Positions 12,301 through 26,695 of a stretch of 64,000 bases of DNA are shown piece after piece. The stretch is from Calliopsis andreniformis (lineage: Eukaryota > Arthropoda > Insecta > Hymenoptera > Andrenidae). A program made the translations under genes and the position numbers. Where the stretch lies: assembly GCF_051401765.1 (NCBI RefSeq), contig NW_027480438.1, positions 7,440,001-7,504,000 of the forward strand. Reading direction: 5' to 3'. Numbering within the stretch: position 1 is the stretch's first letter; each line of letters starts with the position of its first letter. The notes below the pieces were generated by a model. The model had not been told where the DNA came from. It did no database searches and worked only from the letters and a program-made list of their open reading frames with translations.

Positions 12301-15300
12301 CAATCTTCAATTCTCAATACTCAATCCTTAATCCTCAGACCTCAAACATCAATATTCAACCCCCAGTCCTCGTCCTCAATCCACAACACTCAATCCTCAA
12401 TCCTCGATCTTCAATCATCAATATTCAATCTTCAATTTTCAATTCTCAATCCTCAATCCTCAATCCTCAATCCCCAATCTTCAATCCTCAATCCTCAAAA
12501 CTCAATCCTCAATCCTCAATCTTCAATCCTCAACACTCAATCTTCATTCCCCAACCCTCAATCTTCAATCCTCAATACTCAATCTTCAATCCTCAATCCT
12601 TAATACTCAACCATCAATCCTCATTCTTCAATCCTCAATACCCAATCCTCAATCTTCAATCCTCAAGCCTCAATACTCAATCCTCAATCGTCAATCCTCA
12701 ATCCCCAATCCTCAATCTTCTATCCTCAATCCTGAAACCTCAATCCTCAATGCTCAATCCTCAATCCTCAATCTTCAATCCTCAATACTCAGTTTTCAAT
12801 ACTCAATCCTCAATCCTCAATCATCAATCCTCAGTACTCAATCGTCAGTCTTCAATCCTCAACACTCAATCTTCAATTCTCAATCCCCAATCCTCAATCC
12901 TCAATCCTCATTCTTCAATCCTCAATCTTCAATCCTCAATCCTCAATTCTCAGTCCTCAATCCTCAGTCCTCAGTCCTCAAACATCAATCCTCAACCCTC
13001 AGCCCTCATCCTCAATCCTCAATCCTCAATCCTCAATCCTCAATCCTCAATCCCCAATCTTCTATCTTCAATCCTCAATACTCAATCTTCAATCCTCAAT
13101 CCTCAGTCCTCAAACCTCAATTCTGAATCCTCAATCCTGAATCCTCAATCTTTAATCCTCAGACCTCAACCATCAATGCTCAATTCTCAATACTCAACAG
13201 AACATCCTGAATTCTCAGTTTTCAATGCTCAATCCCCTATCTTCAATTTTAAAATCTCAATCCACAAACATCAAATCTCATCACTCAACCCTCAACACAC
13301 AGTCCTCAATCTTCAATCCTCAATCCTCAATCCTCAATCGTCAATCCTCAATCCTCAATCTTCAATCCTCAGTCCGCAATCCGCAATCTTCAATCATCAA
13401 TACTCAATCTTCAATCCTCAATCCTCAATCATAAAATCCTCGATCCTCAATATTCAGCAGACAACCCTCAACCACCAATACTCAATACTCAACCATCAAT
13501 GCTCAATTCTCAATACTCAATAGAATATACTGAATTCTCAGTTTTCAATACCCAATCCTCAATCTTCAATATTCAAGTCTCCTTCCACAAACATCTATTC
13601 TCATCACTCAACCCTCAACACTCAGTCCTCAATCTTCAATCCTCAATCCTCAATCCTCAATCGTCAATACTCAATCCTCAATCCTCAACCCTCGATCCTC
13701 AGTCCTCAAACCTCAATCCTCAATCCTCAATCTTCAATCTTCAATCCTCAATACCCAATCCTCAATCTTCAATCCTCAATCCTCAATCCTCAATCCTCAA
13801 TCCTCAATCTTCAATCCTCAATCCTCAAAACTCAATCCTCAATCCTCAATCTTCAATCCTCAACACTCAATCTTCAATCCTCAACGCTCAATCTTCAATC
13901 CTCAATACTCAATCTTCCATCCTCAATCCTCAATCCTCAATTCTCAATCCTCAATCCTCAGTCCTCAGTCCTCAAACAGCAATCCTCAACCCTCAGCCTT
14001 CATCCTCAATCCTCAATCTTCAATCCTCAATCCTCAATCCTCAATCTTCTATCTTCAATCCCCAATCCTCTATCATCAATCCTCAATTCTCAATCCTTAA
14101 TCCTGAAACCTCAATCCTCAATGCTCAATCCTCAATCCTCAATCTTCAATCCTCAATTCTCAGTCTTCAATACTCAATCCTCAATCCTCAATCCTCAATC
14201 CTCAGTACTCAATCGTCAGTCTTCAATCCTCAACACTCAATCTTCAATTCTCAATCCCCAATTCTCAATCCTCAATCCTCATTCTTCAATCCTCAATACC
14301 CAATCCTCAATCTTCAATCCTCAATCCTCAATCCTCAATTCTCAGTCCTCAATCCTCAGTCCTCAGTCCTCAAACATCAATCCTCAACCCTCAGCCCTCA
14401 TCCTCAATCCTGAATCCTCAATCCTCATTCCTCAATCCTCAATCCCCAATCTTCTATCTTCAATCCTCAATACTCAATCTTCAATCCTCAATCCTCAGAC
14501 CTCAAACCTCAATTCTGAATCCTCAATCCTGAATCCTCAATCTTTAATCCTCACACCTCAACCATCAATGCTCAATTCTCAATACTCAATAGAATATACT
14601 GAATTCTCAGTTTTCAATACCCAATCCTCAATCTTTAATATTCAAGTCTCCATTCACAAACATCTATTCTCATCACTCAACCCTCAACACTCAGTCCTCA
14701 ATCTTCAATCCTCAATCCTCAATCCTCAATCGTCAATACTCAATCCTCAATCCTCAACCCTCGATCCTCAGTCCTCAAACCTCAATCCTCAATCCTCAAT
14801 CTTCAATCTTCAATCCTCAATACTCAATCTTCAATCTTCAATCTTCAATCCTCAATCCTCAATCCTCAATCCTCAATCCGCAATCCTCAATCTTCAATCC
14901 TCATTACTCAATCTTCAATCCTCAATCCTCAATCCTGAAACCCTCAACCCTCAATATTCAACACACAACCCTCAACCGTCAATCCTCAATACTCAACCGT
15001 CAATCCTCAATTCTCAATACTTAATAGAATCCTCAAACTTCAATCTTCAAGTCTCCATCCACTAACATGAATTGTCACCACTCAACCCTGAACACTCAGC
15101 CCACAATCTTCAATCCTCAATCCTCAATCCTCAGTCATCAATCCTCAATCTTCAATACTCAATCCTCAATCCTCAATCCTCAATCCTCAATCCTCATTCC
15201 TCAAACCTCAATCCTCAACCCTCAGTCCTCATCCTCAATTCTCAATACTCAATCCTCAATCCTCAATCCACAATCTCCAATCCTCAATAATCAATCTCCT

Positions 15301-15904
15301 ATCCTAGATCCTCAATCCCCAATACTCTATCCTTAATCCTCAATATTCAATCCTCTATCCCCAGTCCACAATCTTCAATCCCCAAAGCTCAATAATCAAT
15401 CCTCAATCCTCAGTCCTCAATCGTCAATCATCAATCCACAATCTTCAATACTCAATACCCAGTCCTCAATCCTCATTCCTCAATCCTCAATCATCAATCC
15501 TCAATCTTCAATAATCAATCGTCAATCCTCAATCCTCAATCCCCAATACTCAATCTTCAATCCTCAATCCTCAATCCTCAATCCTCAACCCTCAGCCCTG
15601 ATCCTCGATCCTCAATCCTGAATCCTCAATCCTCAATCTTCAATGCTCAATCCTCAATCCTCAATCCTCAATCCTCAATACTCAACCATCGATCCTCAAT
15701 TCCCAATTCTCAATAGAATATCCTGGATTCTCAGTATTCAATACTCAAACCTCAATCCTCAACCATCAGCCCTCATCCTCCATCCTCAATCCTCAATCCC
15801 CAAACCTCAATCTTCAATCCTCAATACTCAATCTTCGATCCTCAATCCTCAACACTCAATCCTCAATCCTCAATCCTCAGTCATGAATACTCAATCTTCA
15901 ATAC

Positions 15905-15960
15905 TCAATCCTCAATCCTCAATCCTCAATCCTCAATCCTCAATCCTCAATCCTCAATCC
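15905..15960 (+). repeat. Eight perfect TCAATCC units
   Basis: This is one of the longest uninterrupted runs of the consensus heptad: eight identical units, then TCACTCC. The corresponding runs in L (9,441-9,489) and R (35,370-35,418) have seven units. A single-unit length change therefore separates otherwise matching blocks, as expected for slippage at the heptad level. Confidence 0.85.
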
Positions 15961-17011
15961 TCACTCCTCAAACCTCAATCCTCAACCCTCAGTCCTCATC
16001 CTCAATTCTCAATTCTCAATCCTCAATCCTCAATCCTCAATCTTCAATCCTCGATACTCAATCTTCAATCCTCAGTCCTCAATCCTCAATCCTCAATCCT
16101 CAACCCTCAATCCTCAATCTTCAATCCTCAACCGTCAGTCCTCGTCCTCAATCCTCAATCCTCAATCCTCAATCCTCAATCCTCGTCCCTCAAACCTCAA
16201 TCCTCAGTCCTCAGTCATCAATCCTCAATCTCCAATAGAATATCCTCAATTCACAGTTTTCAATACTCAATCCCCAATCTTCAATCTTCAAATCTCAATC
16301 CACAGACATCAATTCTCATCACTCAACCCTCAACACTCAGTCCTCAAACTTCAGTCCTCAATCCTCAATCCTCAACCTTCAATCCTCAATCCTCAATCAT
16401 CAATCCTCAATCCTCAATCCTCAGTCATCAATCCTCAATCTTCAATACTCAATCCTCAATCCTCAATCCTCAATCCTCAATCCTCATTCCTCAATCCTCA
16501 ATCCTCAACCCTCAGTCCTCATCCTCAATTCTCAATACTCAATCCTCAAACCTCAATCCTCAATCTTCAGTCCTCAATAATAAATCTCCTATCCTAGATC
16601 CTCAATCCCCAATACACTATCCTTAATCCTGAATACTCAATCCTCTATCCCCAGTCCACAATCTTCAATCCCCAAAGCTCAATAATCAATCCTGAATCCT
16701 CAGTCCTCAATCGTCAATCATCAATACACAATCTTCAGTACTCAATCCCCAGTCCTCAATCCTCAATCCTCAATCCTCAATCATCAATCCTCAATCTTCA
16801 ATACTCAATCGTCTATCCTCAATCCTCAATCCCCAATACTCAATCTTCAATCCTCAATCCTCAATCCTCAATCCTCAATCCTCAGCCCTGATCCTCGATC
16901 CTCAATCCTGAATCCTCAATCCTCAATCTTCAATCCTCAATACTCAGTCTTCAATCATCAATCCTCAATACTCAATCCTCAATCCTCAATCCTCAATCAT
17001 CAATCCTCAAT

Positions 17012-17527
17012 CCTCAATTATCAACCTTCAATCCTCAATACTCAATCTTCAATCCTCAATACTCAATCCTCAATATTCAACACACAACCATCAACCATCA
17101 ATTCTCAATATTCAACCATCAATCCTCAATTCTCAATAGTCAATAGAATATCCCAAATTCTCATGATTCAATACTCAATCCACAATATTCATTAATCAAA
17201 TCTCGCTCCTCAAACATCAATTCTCAACACTCAATCCTCAACACTCGGTCCTCTTCCTTCAATCCTCCATCCTCAATCCTCTGTCCTGAAGCGTCAATCC
17301 TCAATCCTCAATCCTCAACATTCAATCCTCAGTCCTCAAACCTCAATACTCAATCTTCGATTCCCACTCCGCAATCCTCAATCCCCAATCCTCAATCTTC
17401 AATCCTCAATCCTCAATCATCAATCCTCAATATTCAACACTCATTCATCAACCCTCAATCCTCAATCTTCAATCCTCAATCCTCAATCTTCGATCCTCAA
17501 TCCTCAATCCTCAATCATCAATCCTCA
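17012..17527 (+). repeat. B-core segment repeated at 18,610-19,125
   Basis: The two stretches match at a constant offset of 1,598 bp, checked at TTATCAACCTTC (17,017 and 18,615) and at CTTCGATCC (17,488 and 19,086). Each holds one B core (17,155 and 18,743). They form an isolated B-type island within the A-rich left half; the first also matches 36,475-36,990 in block R. Confidence 0.82.
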
Positions 17528-18609
17528 ATACTCAACCATCGATCCTCAATTCCCAATACTCAATAGAATATCCTGGATTCTCAGTATTCACTACTCAAAC
17601 CTCAATCCTCAAGCATCAGCCCTCATCCTCCATCCTCAATCCTCAATCCTCAAACCTAATTCTTCAATCCTCAATACTCAATCTTCGATCCTCAATCCTC
17701 AACACTCAATCCTCAATCCTCAATCCTCAGTCATGAATACTCAACCTTCAATACTCAATCCTCAATCCTCAATTCTCAATCCTCAATCCTCAATCCTCAA
17801 TCCTCAATCCTCAATCCTCATTCCTCAAACCTCAATCCTCAACCCTCTGTCCTCATCCTCAATTCTCAATTCTCAATCCTCAATCCTCAATTCTCAATCT
17901 TCAATCCTCAATAATCAATCTCCAATCCTAGATCCTCAACCCCAATACTCAATCGTTAATCCTCAATCTTCAATCCTCAATCCCCAGTCCTCAATCCTCA
18001 ATACTCAATCTTCAATCCTCAATCCTCAATTCTCAATCCTCAATACTCAATCCTCAATCGTCAATCCTCAATCGTCAATCCTCAATCCCCAATCCTGAAT
18101 CTTCAATCCTCAATCCTCAACACTCAATCCTCAATCCTCAATCTTCAATCCTCGATACTCAATCTTCAATCCTCAGTCCTCAATCCTCAATCCTCAATCC
18201 TCAATCCTCAATCCTCAACCCTCAATCCTCAATCATCAATCCTCAACCGTCAGTCCTCGTCCTCAATCCTCAATCCTCAATCCTCAATCCTCAATCCTCG
18301 TCCCTCAAACCTCAATCCTCATTCCTCAAACCTCAATCCTCAACCCTCAGTCCTCATCCTCAATTCTCAATACTCAATCCTCATTCCTCAATCCTCAATC
18401 TTCAGTCCTCAATAATAAATCTCCTATCCTAGATCCTCAATCCCCAATACTATATCCTTAATCCTGAATATTCAATCCTCTATCCCCAGTCCACAATCTT
18501 CAATCCCCAAAGCTCAATAATCAATCCTGAATCCTCAGTCCTCAATCGTCAATCATCAATCCACAATCTTCAGTACTCAATCCCCAGTCCTCAATCCTCA
18601 ATCCTCAAT

Positions 18610-20200
18610 CCTCAATTATCAACCTTCAATCCTCAATACTCAATCTTCAATCCTCAATACTCGATCCTCAATATTCAACACACAACCACCAACCATCAAT
18701 TCTCAATATTCAACCACCAATCCTCAATTCTCAATACTCAATAGAATATCCGAAATTCTCATGATTCAATACTCAATCCACAATATTCATTAATCAAATC
18801 TCGATCCTCAAACATCAATTCTCAACACTCAATCCTCAACACTCGGTCCTCTCCCTTCAATCCTCCATCCTCAATCCTCTGTCCTGAAGCGTCAATCCTC
18901 AATCCTCAATCCTCAACACTCAATCCTCAGTCCTCACACCTCAATACTCAATCTTCGATTCCCACTCCGCAATCCTCAATCCCCAATCCTCAATCTTCAA
19001 TCCTCAATCCTCAATCATCAATCCTCAATCTTCAACACTCATTCATCAACCCTCAATCCTCAATCTTCAATCCCCAATCCTCAATCTTCGATCCTCAATC
19101 CTCAATCCTCAATCATCAATCCTCAATCTTCAACACTCAATCCTCAATCCTCAATCCTCAATCCTCAATTTTCAATCCTCAATCCTCAACCCTCAGTCCT
19201 CATCCTCAATTCTCATTTCTCAATCCTCAATCCTCAATCCTTAATCCTCAATCTTCAATCCTCAGTCCCCAGTCCTCAATCTTAAATCCTCAATCCTCAA
19301 CACTCAATCCTCAATCCTCAATCTTCAATCATCATTACTCAATCTTCAATCCTCAATCCTCATCATTCAATCCTCAATCCTCAATTCTCAATCCTCGATA
19401 CTCAGTCCTCAATCGTCAATCCTCAATCCCCAATCCTCAATCCTCAATCCTCAATCCTCAATCATCAATCCTCAATCTTCAATCCTCAATACTCTATCTG
19501 CAATCCTCAATCCTCAATCCTCAATCCTCAAACCACATTCTTCAATCTTCAATACCCAATCCTCAATCTTCAATACTCAATCTTCAACCCTCAATCCTCA
19601 ATCCTCAATCCTCAATCCTTAATCCTCAATCCTCAATCCTCAATCTTCAATCCTCAATACTCAATCTGCAATCCTCAATCCTCAATCCTCAATCCTCAAC
19701 CCTCATTCTTCAATCTTCAATACCCAATCCTCAATCTTCAATTCTCAATACTCAATCCTTAATCCTCAGACCTCAAACATCAATATTCAACTCTCAGTCC
19801 TCGTCCTCAATCCACAACACTCAATCCTCAATCCTCGATCTTCAATCATCAATATTCAGTCTTCAATTTTCAATCCTCAATCCTCAATCCTCAGTCCTCA
19901 ATCCTCAGTCTTCAATCCTCAATCCTCAAAACTCAATCCTCAATCCTCAATCTTCAATCCTCAACACTCAATCTTCAAATCTCAACCCTCAATCTTCAAT
20001 CCTCAATACTCAATCTTCCATTCTCAATCCTCAATCCTCAATTCTCAATCCTCAATCCTCAGTCCTCAGTCCTCAAACAGCAATCCTCAGCCCTCTGCCT
20101 TCATCCTCAATCGTCAATCTTCAATCCTCAATCCTCAATCCTCAATCTTCTATCTTCAATCCCCAATCCTCTATCATCAATCCTCAATTCTCAATCCTTA
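18610..20200 (+). repeat. Transitional segment between block M and the 3-kb zone
   Basis: The segment starts with the second B-core stretch to 19,125. The next 600 bp are ordinary heptads without a core landmark. From about 19,690 to 19,990 the spelling returns to the type at 6,250-6,540, with CAGACCTCAAACATC at 19,766, but is more diverged (CTCTCAGTCC replaces CCCCCAGTCC). No gene or unique DNA is present. Confidence 0.7.
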
Positions 20201-21329
20201 ATCCTGAAACCTCAATCCTCAATGCTCAATCCTCAATCCTCAATCTTCAATCCTCAATACTCAGTCTTCAATACTCAATCCTCAATCCTCAATCCTCAAT
20301 CCTCAGTACTCAATCGTCAGTCTTCAATCCTCAACACTCAATCTTCAATTCTCAATCCCCAATCCTCAATCCTCAATCCTCATTCTTCAATCCTCAATAC
20401 CCAATCCTCAATCTTCAATCCTCAATCCTCAATCCTCAATTCTCAGTCCTCAATCCTCAGTCCTCAGTCCTCAAACATCAATCCTCAGCCCTCAGCCCTC
20501 ATCCTCAATCCTCAATCCTCAATCCTCAATCCTCAATCCTCAATCCCCAATCTTCTATCTTCAATCCTCAATACTCAATCTTCAATCCTCAATCCTCAGG
20601 CCTCAAACATCAATTCTGAATCCTCAATCCTCAATCCTCAATCTTTAATCCTCAGACCTCAACCATCAATGCTCAATTCTCAATACCCAACAGAACATCC
20701 TGAATTCTCAGTTTTCAATGCTCAATCCCCTATCTTCAATTTTAAAATCTCAATCCACAAACATCAATTCTCATCACTCAACCCTCAACACACAGTCCTC
20801 AATCTTCAATCCTCAATCCTCAATCCTCAATCTTCAATCCTCAGTCCGCAATCCGCAATCTTCAATCATCAATACTCAATCTTCAATCCTCAATCCTCAA
20901 TCATAAAATCCTCGATCCTCAATATTCAGCAGACAACCCTCAACCCTCAATATTCAACACACAACCCTCAACCTTCAATCCTCAATACTCAACCGTCAAT
21001 CCTCAATTCTCAGTACTTAATAGAATATCCTGAATTATCAGTTTTCAACACTCAATCCTCAAACTTCAATCTTCAAGTCTCCATCCACAAACATGAATTC
21101 TCATCACTCAACCCTGAACAAGCAGCCCACAATCTTCAATCCTCAATCCTCAATCCTCAATCCCCAATCCTCAATCTTCACTCATCAATCCTCAATCCTC
21201 AATCCTCAACCCTCATTCTTCAATCCTCAATCCTCAATCCTCAATCTGCAATCCTCAATACTCAATCCTCAATCCTCAATCGTCAATCCTCAAACCCAAA
21301 TCCTCTATCATCAATACTCAATCCTCAAT

Positions 21330-23620
21330 CCTCAATCCTCAATCCTGAATCCTCAATCTTCAATCCTCCATACTCAATCTTCAATCCTCAATCCTCAATC
21401 CTCAATCTTCAATCCTCAATCCTCAATCCTCAATTCTCAATCCTCAATCCTCAGTCCTCAGTCCTCAAACATCAATCCTCAACCCTCAATCCTCATCCTC
21501 AATCCTCAATCCTCAATCTTCAATCCTCAATACTCAATCTTCAATCCTCAATCCTGAATCCTCAGTCCTCAATCCTCAATCCCCAATCAACGATCCTCAA
21601 TCTTCAATACTCATTCCTCTATCCTCAATCCTCAATACTCAACCATCAATCCTCAATTCTGAATACTCAACAGAATATCCTGAACTCTCAGGATTCAATA
21701 CTCAAACATCAATCCTCAACCCTCAGCCCTCATTCTGAATCATCAATCCTCAATCCTCAATTTTCAATCCCCAATCCTCAACCCTCAGTCCTCATCCTCA
21801 ATTCTCAACTCTCAATCCTCAATCCTCAATCCTCAATCCTCAGTCCTCAATCCTCAATCCTCAATCCCCAAACCTCAATCCCCAACCGTCAGTCCTCGTC
21901 CTCAATCCTCAACACTCAATCCTCAATCCTCAATCCTCAATCTTCAATCATCAATACTCAATCTTCAATCCTCAATCCTCAGTCTTTAATCCTCAATCCT
22001 CAATCCTCAATCCTCAATCCTCAATCCTCAATCTTCAATCCTCAATCCTCAATCCTCAATCCTCAATCCTCAATCCTCAATCTTCAATCCTCAATACTCA
22101 ATCGTCAATCTTCAATCCTCAATTCTCAATCCTCAATCCTCAATCCGCAATCCTCAATCTTCAATCCTCAATACTCAATCTTCAATCCTCAATCCTCAAT
22201 CCTGAAATCCTCAATCCTCAATATTCAACACACAACCCTCAAACATCAATCCTCAATACTCAACCATCAATTCTCAATTCTCAATACCCAATAGAATATT
22301 CTGAATTCTCGGTTTTCAATACTCAATCCTCAATCTTCAATTTTCAAGTATCCATCCGCAAACATCTATTCTCATCACTCAGCCCTCAACAATCAGTCCT
22401 CAATCTTCCATCCTCAAACCTCAATCCTCAATCTTCAATCCTCAATACTCAGTCTTCAATCCTCAATCCTCAATCCTCAATCCTCAATACTCAATCCTCA
22501 ATCCTCAATCCTCAATATTCAACACACAACCCTCAAACATCAATCCTCAATACTCAACCATCAATTCTCAATTCTCAATACTCAATAGAATATTCTGAAT
22601 TCTCGGTTTTCAATCCTCAATCCTCAATCCTCAATCTTCTATCTTCAATCCCCAATCCTCTATCATCAATCCTCAATTCTCAATCCTCAATCCTGAAACC
22701 TCAATCCTCAATGCTCAATCCTCAATCCTCAATCTTCAATCCTCAATACTCAGTCTTCAATACTCAATCCTCAATCCTCAATCCTCAATCCTCAGTACTC
22801 AATCGTCAGTCTTCAATCCTCAACACTCAATCTTCAATTCTCAATCCCCAATCCTCAATCCTCAATCCTCATTCTTCAATCCTCAATACCCAATCCTCAA
22901 TCCTCAATCCTCAATCCTCAATCCTCAACCCTCAGCCCTCATCCTCAATCCTCAATCCTCAATCCTCAATCCTCAATCCTGAATCCCCAATCTTCTATCT
23001 TCAATCCTCAATACTCAATCTTCAATCCTCAATCCTCAGTCCTCAAACCTCAATTCTGAATCCTCAATCCTGAATCATCAATCTTTAATCCTCAGACCTC
23101 AACCATCAATGCTCAATTCTCAATACTCAACAGAACATCCTGAATTCTCAGTTTTCAATGCTCAATCCCCTATCTTCAATTTTAAAATCTCAGTCCACAA
23201 ACATCAATTCTCATCACTCAACCCTCAACCCACAGTCCTCAATCTTCAATCCTCAATCCTCAATCCTCAATCGTCAATCCTCAATCCTCAATCTTCAATC
23301 CTCAGTCCGCAATCCGCAATCTTCAATCATCAATACTCAATCTTCAATCTTCAATCCTCAATACTCAATCTTCAATCTTCAATCTTCAATCCTCAATCCT
23401 CAATCCTCAATCCTCAATCCGCAATCCTCAATCTTCAATCCTCATTACACAATCTTCAATCCTCAATCCTCAATCCTGAAACCCTCAACCCTCAATATTC
23501 AACACACAACCCTCAACCTTCAATCCTCAATACTCAACCGTCAATCCTCAATTCTCAATACTTAATAGAATATCCTGAATTCTCAGTTTTCAACACTCAA
23601 TCCTCAAACTTCAATCTTCA
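21330..23620 (+). repeat. First copy of the roughly 3-kb tandem unit
   Basis: The part 21,330-22,600 matches 24,315-25,585 at offset 2,985, checked at AATCAACGATCC and at cores 22,293 and 22,587. The part 22,615-23,620 matches 25,690-26,695 at offset 3,075, checked at cores 23,132 and 23,567. The 90-bp step lies near 22,600, where the second copy keeps the tail of the A core that is missing here. Confidence 0.8.
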
Positions 23621-24315
23621 ATTCCCAATCCTCTATCATCAATCCTCAATTCTCAATCCTTAATCCTGAAACCTCAATCCTCAATGCTCAATCCTCAATC
23701 CTCAATCTTCAATCCTCAATACTCAGTCTTCAATACTCAATCCCCAATCCTCAATCCTCAATCCTCAGTACTCAATCGTCAGTCTTCAATCCCCAACACT
23801 CAATCTTCAATTCTCAATCCCCAATCCTCAATCCTCAATCCTCATTCTTCAATCCTCAATACCCAATCCTCAATCTTCAATCCTCAATCCTCAATCCTCA
23901 ATTCTCAGTCCTCAATCCTCAGTCCTCAGTCCTCAAACATCAATCCTCAACCCTCAGCCCTCATCCTCAATCCTCAATCCTCAATCCTCATTCCTCAATC
24001 CTCAATCACCAATCTTCTATCTTCAATCCTCAATACTCAATCTTCAATCCTCAATCCTCAGTCCTCAAACCTCAATTCTGAATCCTCAATCCTGAATCCT
24101 CAATCTTTAATCCTCAGACCTCAACCATCAATGCTCAATTCTCAATACTCAATAGAATATACTGAATTCTCAGTTTTCAATACCCAATCCTCAATCTTCA
24201 ATATTCAAGTCTCCATCCACAAACATCTATTCTCATCACTCAACCCTCAACACTCAGTCCTCAATCTTCAATCCTCAATCCTCAATCCTCAATCGTCAAT
24301 ACTCAATCCTCAATC
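23620..24315 (+). repeat. Inserted A-core stretch between the two 3-kb copies
   Basis: This segment interrupts the tandem pair. To about 24,199 it follows 1,471-2,050 at offset 22,149 and carries the A core at 24,154; after that it merges into the second 3-kb copy. It is a mosaic junction, not a new sequence class. Confidence 0.65.
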
Positions 24316-26695
24316 CTCAATCCTCAATCCTGAATCCTCAATCTTCAATCCTCCATACTCAATCTTCAATCCTCAATCCTCAATCCTCAATCTTCAATCC
24401 TCAATCCTCAATCCTCAATTCTCAATCCTCAATCCTCAGTCCTCAGTCCTCAAACATCAATCCTCAACCCTCAATCCTCATCCTCAATCCTCAATCCTCA
24501 ATCTTCAATCCTCAATACTCAATCTTCAATCCTCAATCCTGAATACTCAGTCCTCAATCCTCAATCCCCAATCAACGATCCTCAATCTTCAATACTCATT
24601 CCTCTATCCTCAATCCTCAATACTCAACCATCAATCCTCAATTCTGAATACTCAACAGAATATCCTGAACTCTCAGGATTCAATACTCAAACATCAATCC
24701 TCAACCCTCAGCCCTCATTCTGAATCATCAATCCTCAATCCTCAATTTTCAATCCCCAATCCTCAACCCTCAGTCCTCATCCTCAATTCTCAACTCTCAA
24801 TCCTCAATCCTCAATCCTCAATCCTCAGTCCTCAATCCTCAATCCTCAATCCCCAAACCTCAATCCCCAACCGTCAGTCCTCGTCCTCAATCCTCAACAC
24901 TCAATCCTCAATCCTCAATCCTCAATCTTCAATCATCAATACTCAATCTTCAATCCTCAATCCTCAATCTTTAATCCTCAATCCTCAATCCTCAATCCTC
25001 AATCCTCAATCCTCAATCTTCAATCCTCAATCCTCAATCCTCAATCATCAATCCTCAATCCTCAATCTTCAATCCTCAATACTCAATCGTCAATCTTCAA
25101 TCCTCAATTCTCAATACTCAATCCTCAATCCGCAATCCTCAATCTTCAATCCTCAATACTCAATCTTCAATCCTCAATCCTCAATCCTGAAATCCTCAAT
25201 CCTCAATATTCAACACACAACCCTCAAACATCAATCCTCAATACTCAACCATCAATTCTCAATTCTCAATACCCAATAGAATATTCTGAATTCTCGGTTT
25301 TCAATACTCAATCCTCAATCTTCAATTTTCAAGTCTCCATCCGCAAACATCTATTCTCATCACTCAGCCCTCAACAATCAGTCCTCAATCTTCAATCCTC
25401 AAACCTCAATCCTCAATCTTCAATCCTCAATACTCAGTCTTCAATCCTCAATCCTCAATCCTCAATCCTCAATACTCAATCCTCAATCCTCAATCCTCAA
25501 TATTCAACACACAACCCTCAAACATCAATCCTCAATACTCAACCATCAATTCTCAATTCTCAATACTCAATAGAATATTCTGAATTCTCGGTTTTCAATA
25601 CTCAATCCTCAATCTTCAATCTTCAAGTCTCCATCCACAAACATCTATTCTAATCACTCAGCCCTCAACAATCAGTCTTCAATCTTCAATCCTCAATCCT
25701 CAATCCTCAATCTTCTATCTTCAATCCCCAATCCTCTATCACAATCCTCAATTCTCAATCCTCAATCCTGAAACCTCAATCCTCAATGCTCAATCCTCAA
25801 TCCTCAATCTTCAATCCTCAATACTCAGTCTTCAATACTCAATCCTCAATCCTCAATCCTCAATCCTCAGTACTCAATCGTCAGTCTTCAATCCTCAACA
25901 CTCAATCTTCAATTCTCAATCCCCAATCCTCAATCCTCAATCCTCATTCTTCAATCCTCAATACCCAATCCTCAATCCTCAATCCTCAATCCTCAATCCT
26001 CAACCCTCAGCCCTCATCCTCAATCCTCAATCCTCAATCCTCAATCCTCAATCCTGAATCCCCAATCTTCTATCTTCAATCCTCAATACTCAATCTTCAA
26101 TCCTCAATCCTCAGTCCTCAAACCTCAATTCTGAATCCTCAATCCTGAATCATCAATCTTTAATCCTCAGACCTCAACCATCAATGCTCAATTCTCAATA
26201 CTCAACAGAACATCCTGAATTCTCAGTTTTCAATGCTCAATCCCCTATCTTCAATTTTAAAATCTCAGTCCACAAACATCAATTCTCATCACTCAACCCT
26301 CAACCCACAGTCCTCAATCTTCAATCCTCAATCCTCAATCCTCAATCGTCAATCCTCAATCCTCAATCTTCAATCCTCAGTCCGCAATCCGCAATCTTCA
26401 ATCATCAATACTCAATCTTCAATCTTCAATCCTCAATACTCAATCTTCAATCTTCAATCTTCAATCCTCAATCCTCAATCCTCAATCCTCAATCCGCAAT
26501 CCTCAATCTTCAATCCTCATTACACAATCTTCAATCCTCAATCCTCAATCCTGAAACCCTCAACCCTCAATATTCAACACACAACCCTCAACCTTCAATC
26601 CTTAATACTCAACCGTCAATCCTCAATTCTCAATACTTAATAGAATATCCTGAATTCTCAGTTTTCAACACTCAATCCTCAAACTTCAATCTTCA
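24315..26695 (+). repeat. Second copy of the roughly 3-kb tandem unit
   Basis: It is the partner of 21,330-23,620, with cores at 24,657 (C), 25,278, 25,572, 26,207 and 26,642 (A). One base has been lost near 25,741 (TATCACAATCC where sister copies have TATCATCAATCC), which breaks the 7-bp register by one. Confidence 0.8.

Larger units (their letters stand above)
10590..18600 (+). repeat. Higher-order block M (about 8 kb)
   Basis: Block M aligns with 30,055-38,058 of block R at offset 19,465 as far as about 15,960, then 19,458. It also aligns with L from about 4,573 onward. The 7-bp change of offset comes from one additional heptad in M in the pure run at 15,905. M carries the 447-bp segment missing from L. 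Its right part (17,012-18,600) has B cores and continues past the point where L ends. M and L together look like a direct tandem duplication of roughly 6.0-6.5 kb. Confidence 0.87.

Noticed and set aside
20222..22294. 690-codon open frame, the longest in the window, and similar ones at 11,613-13,523 and 31,078-32,988 (636 codons each)
   Set aside because: The reading is a monotonous LNPQSSI repeat that appears in all three + frames. Its starts and stops come from chance heptad variants (CAATGC, TTAATC, CAATAG). Copies differ freely at amino-acid level (for example IEYTEF, IEYPEF, IEYAEF, TEHPEF), with no sign of coding constraint.
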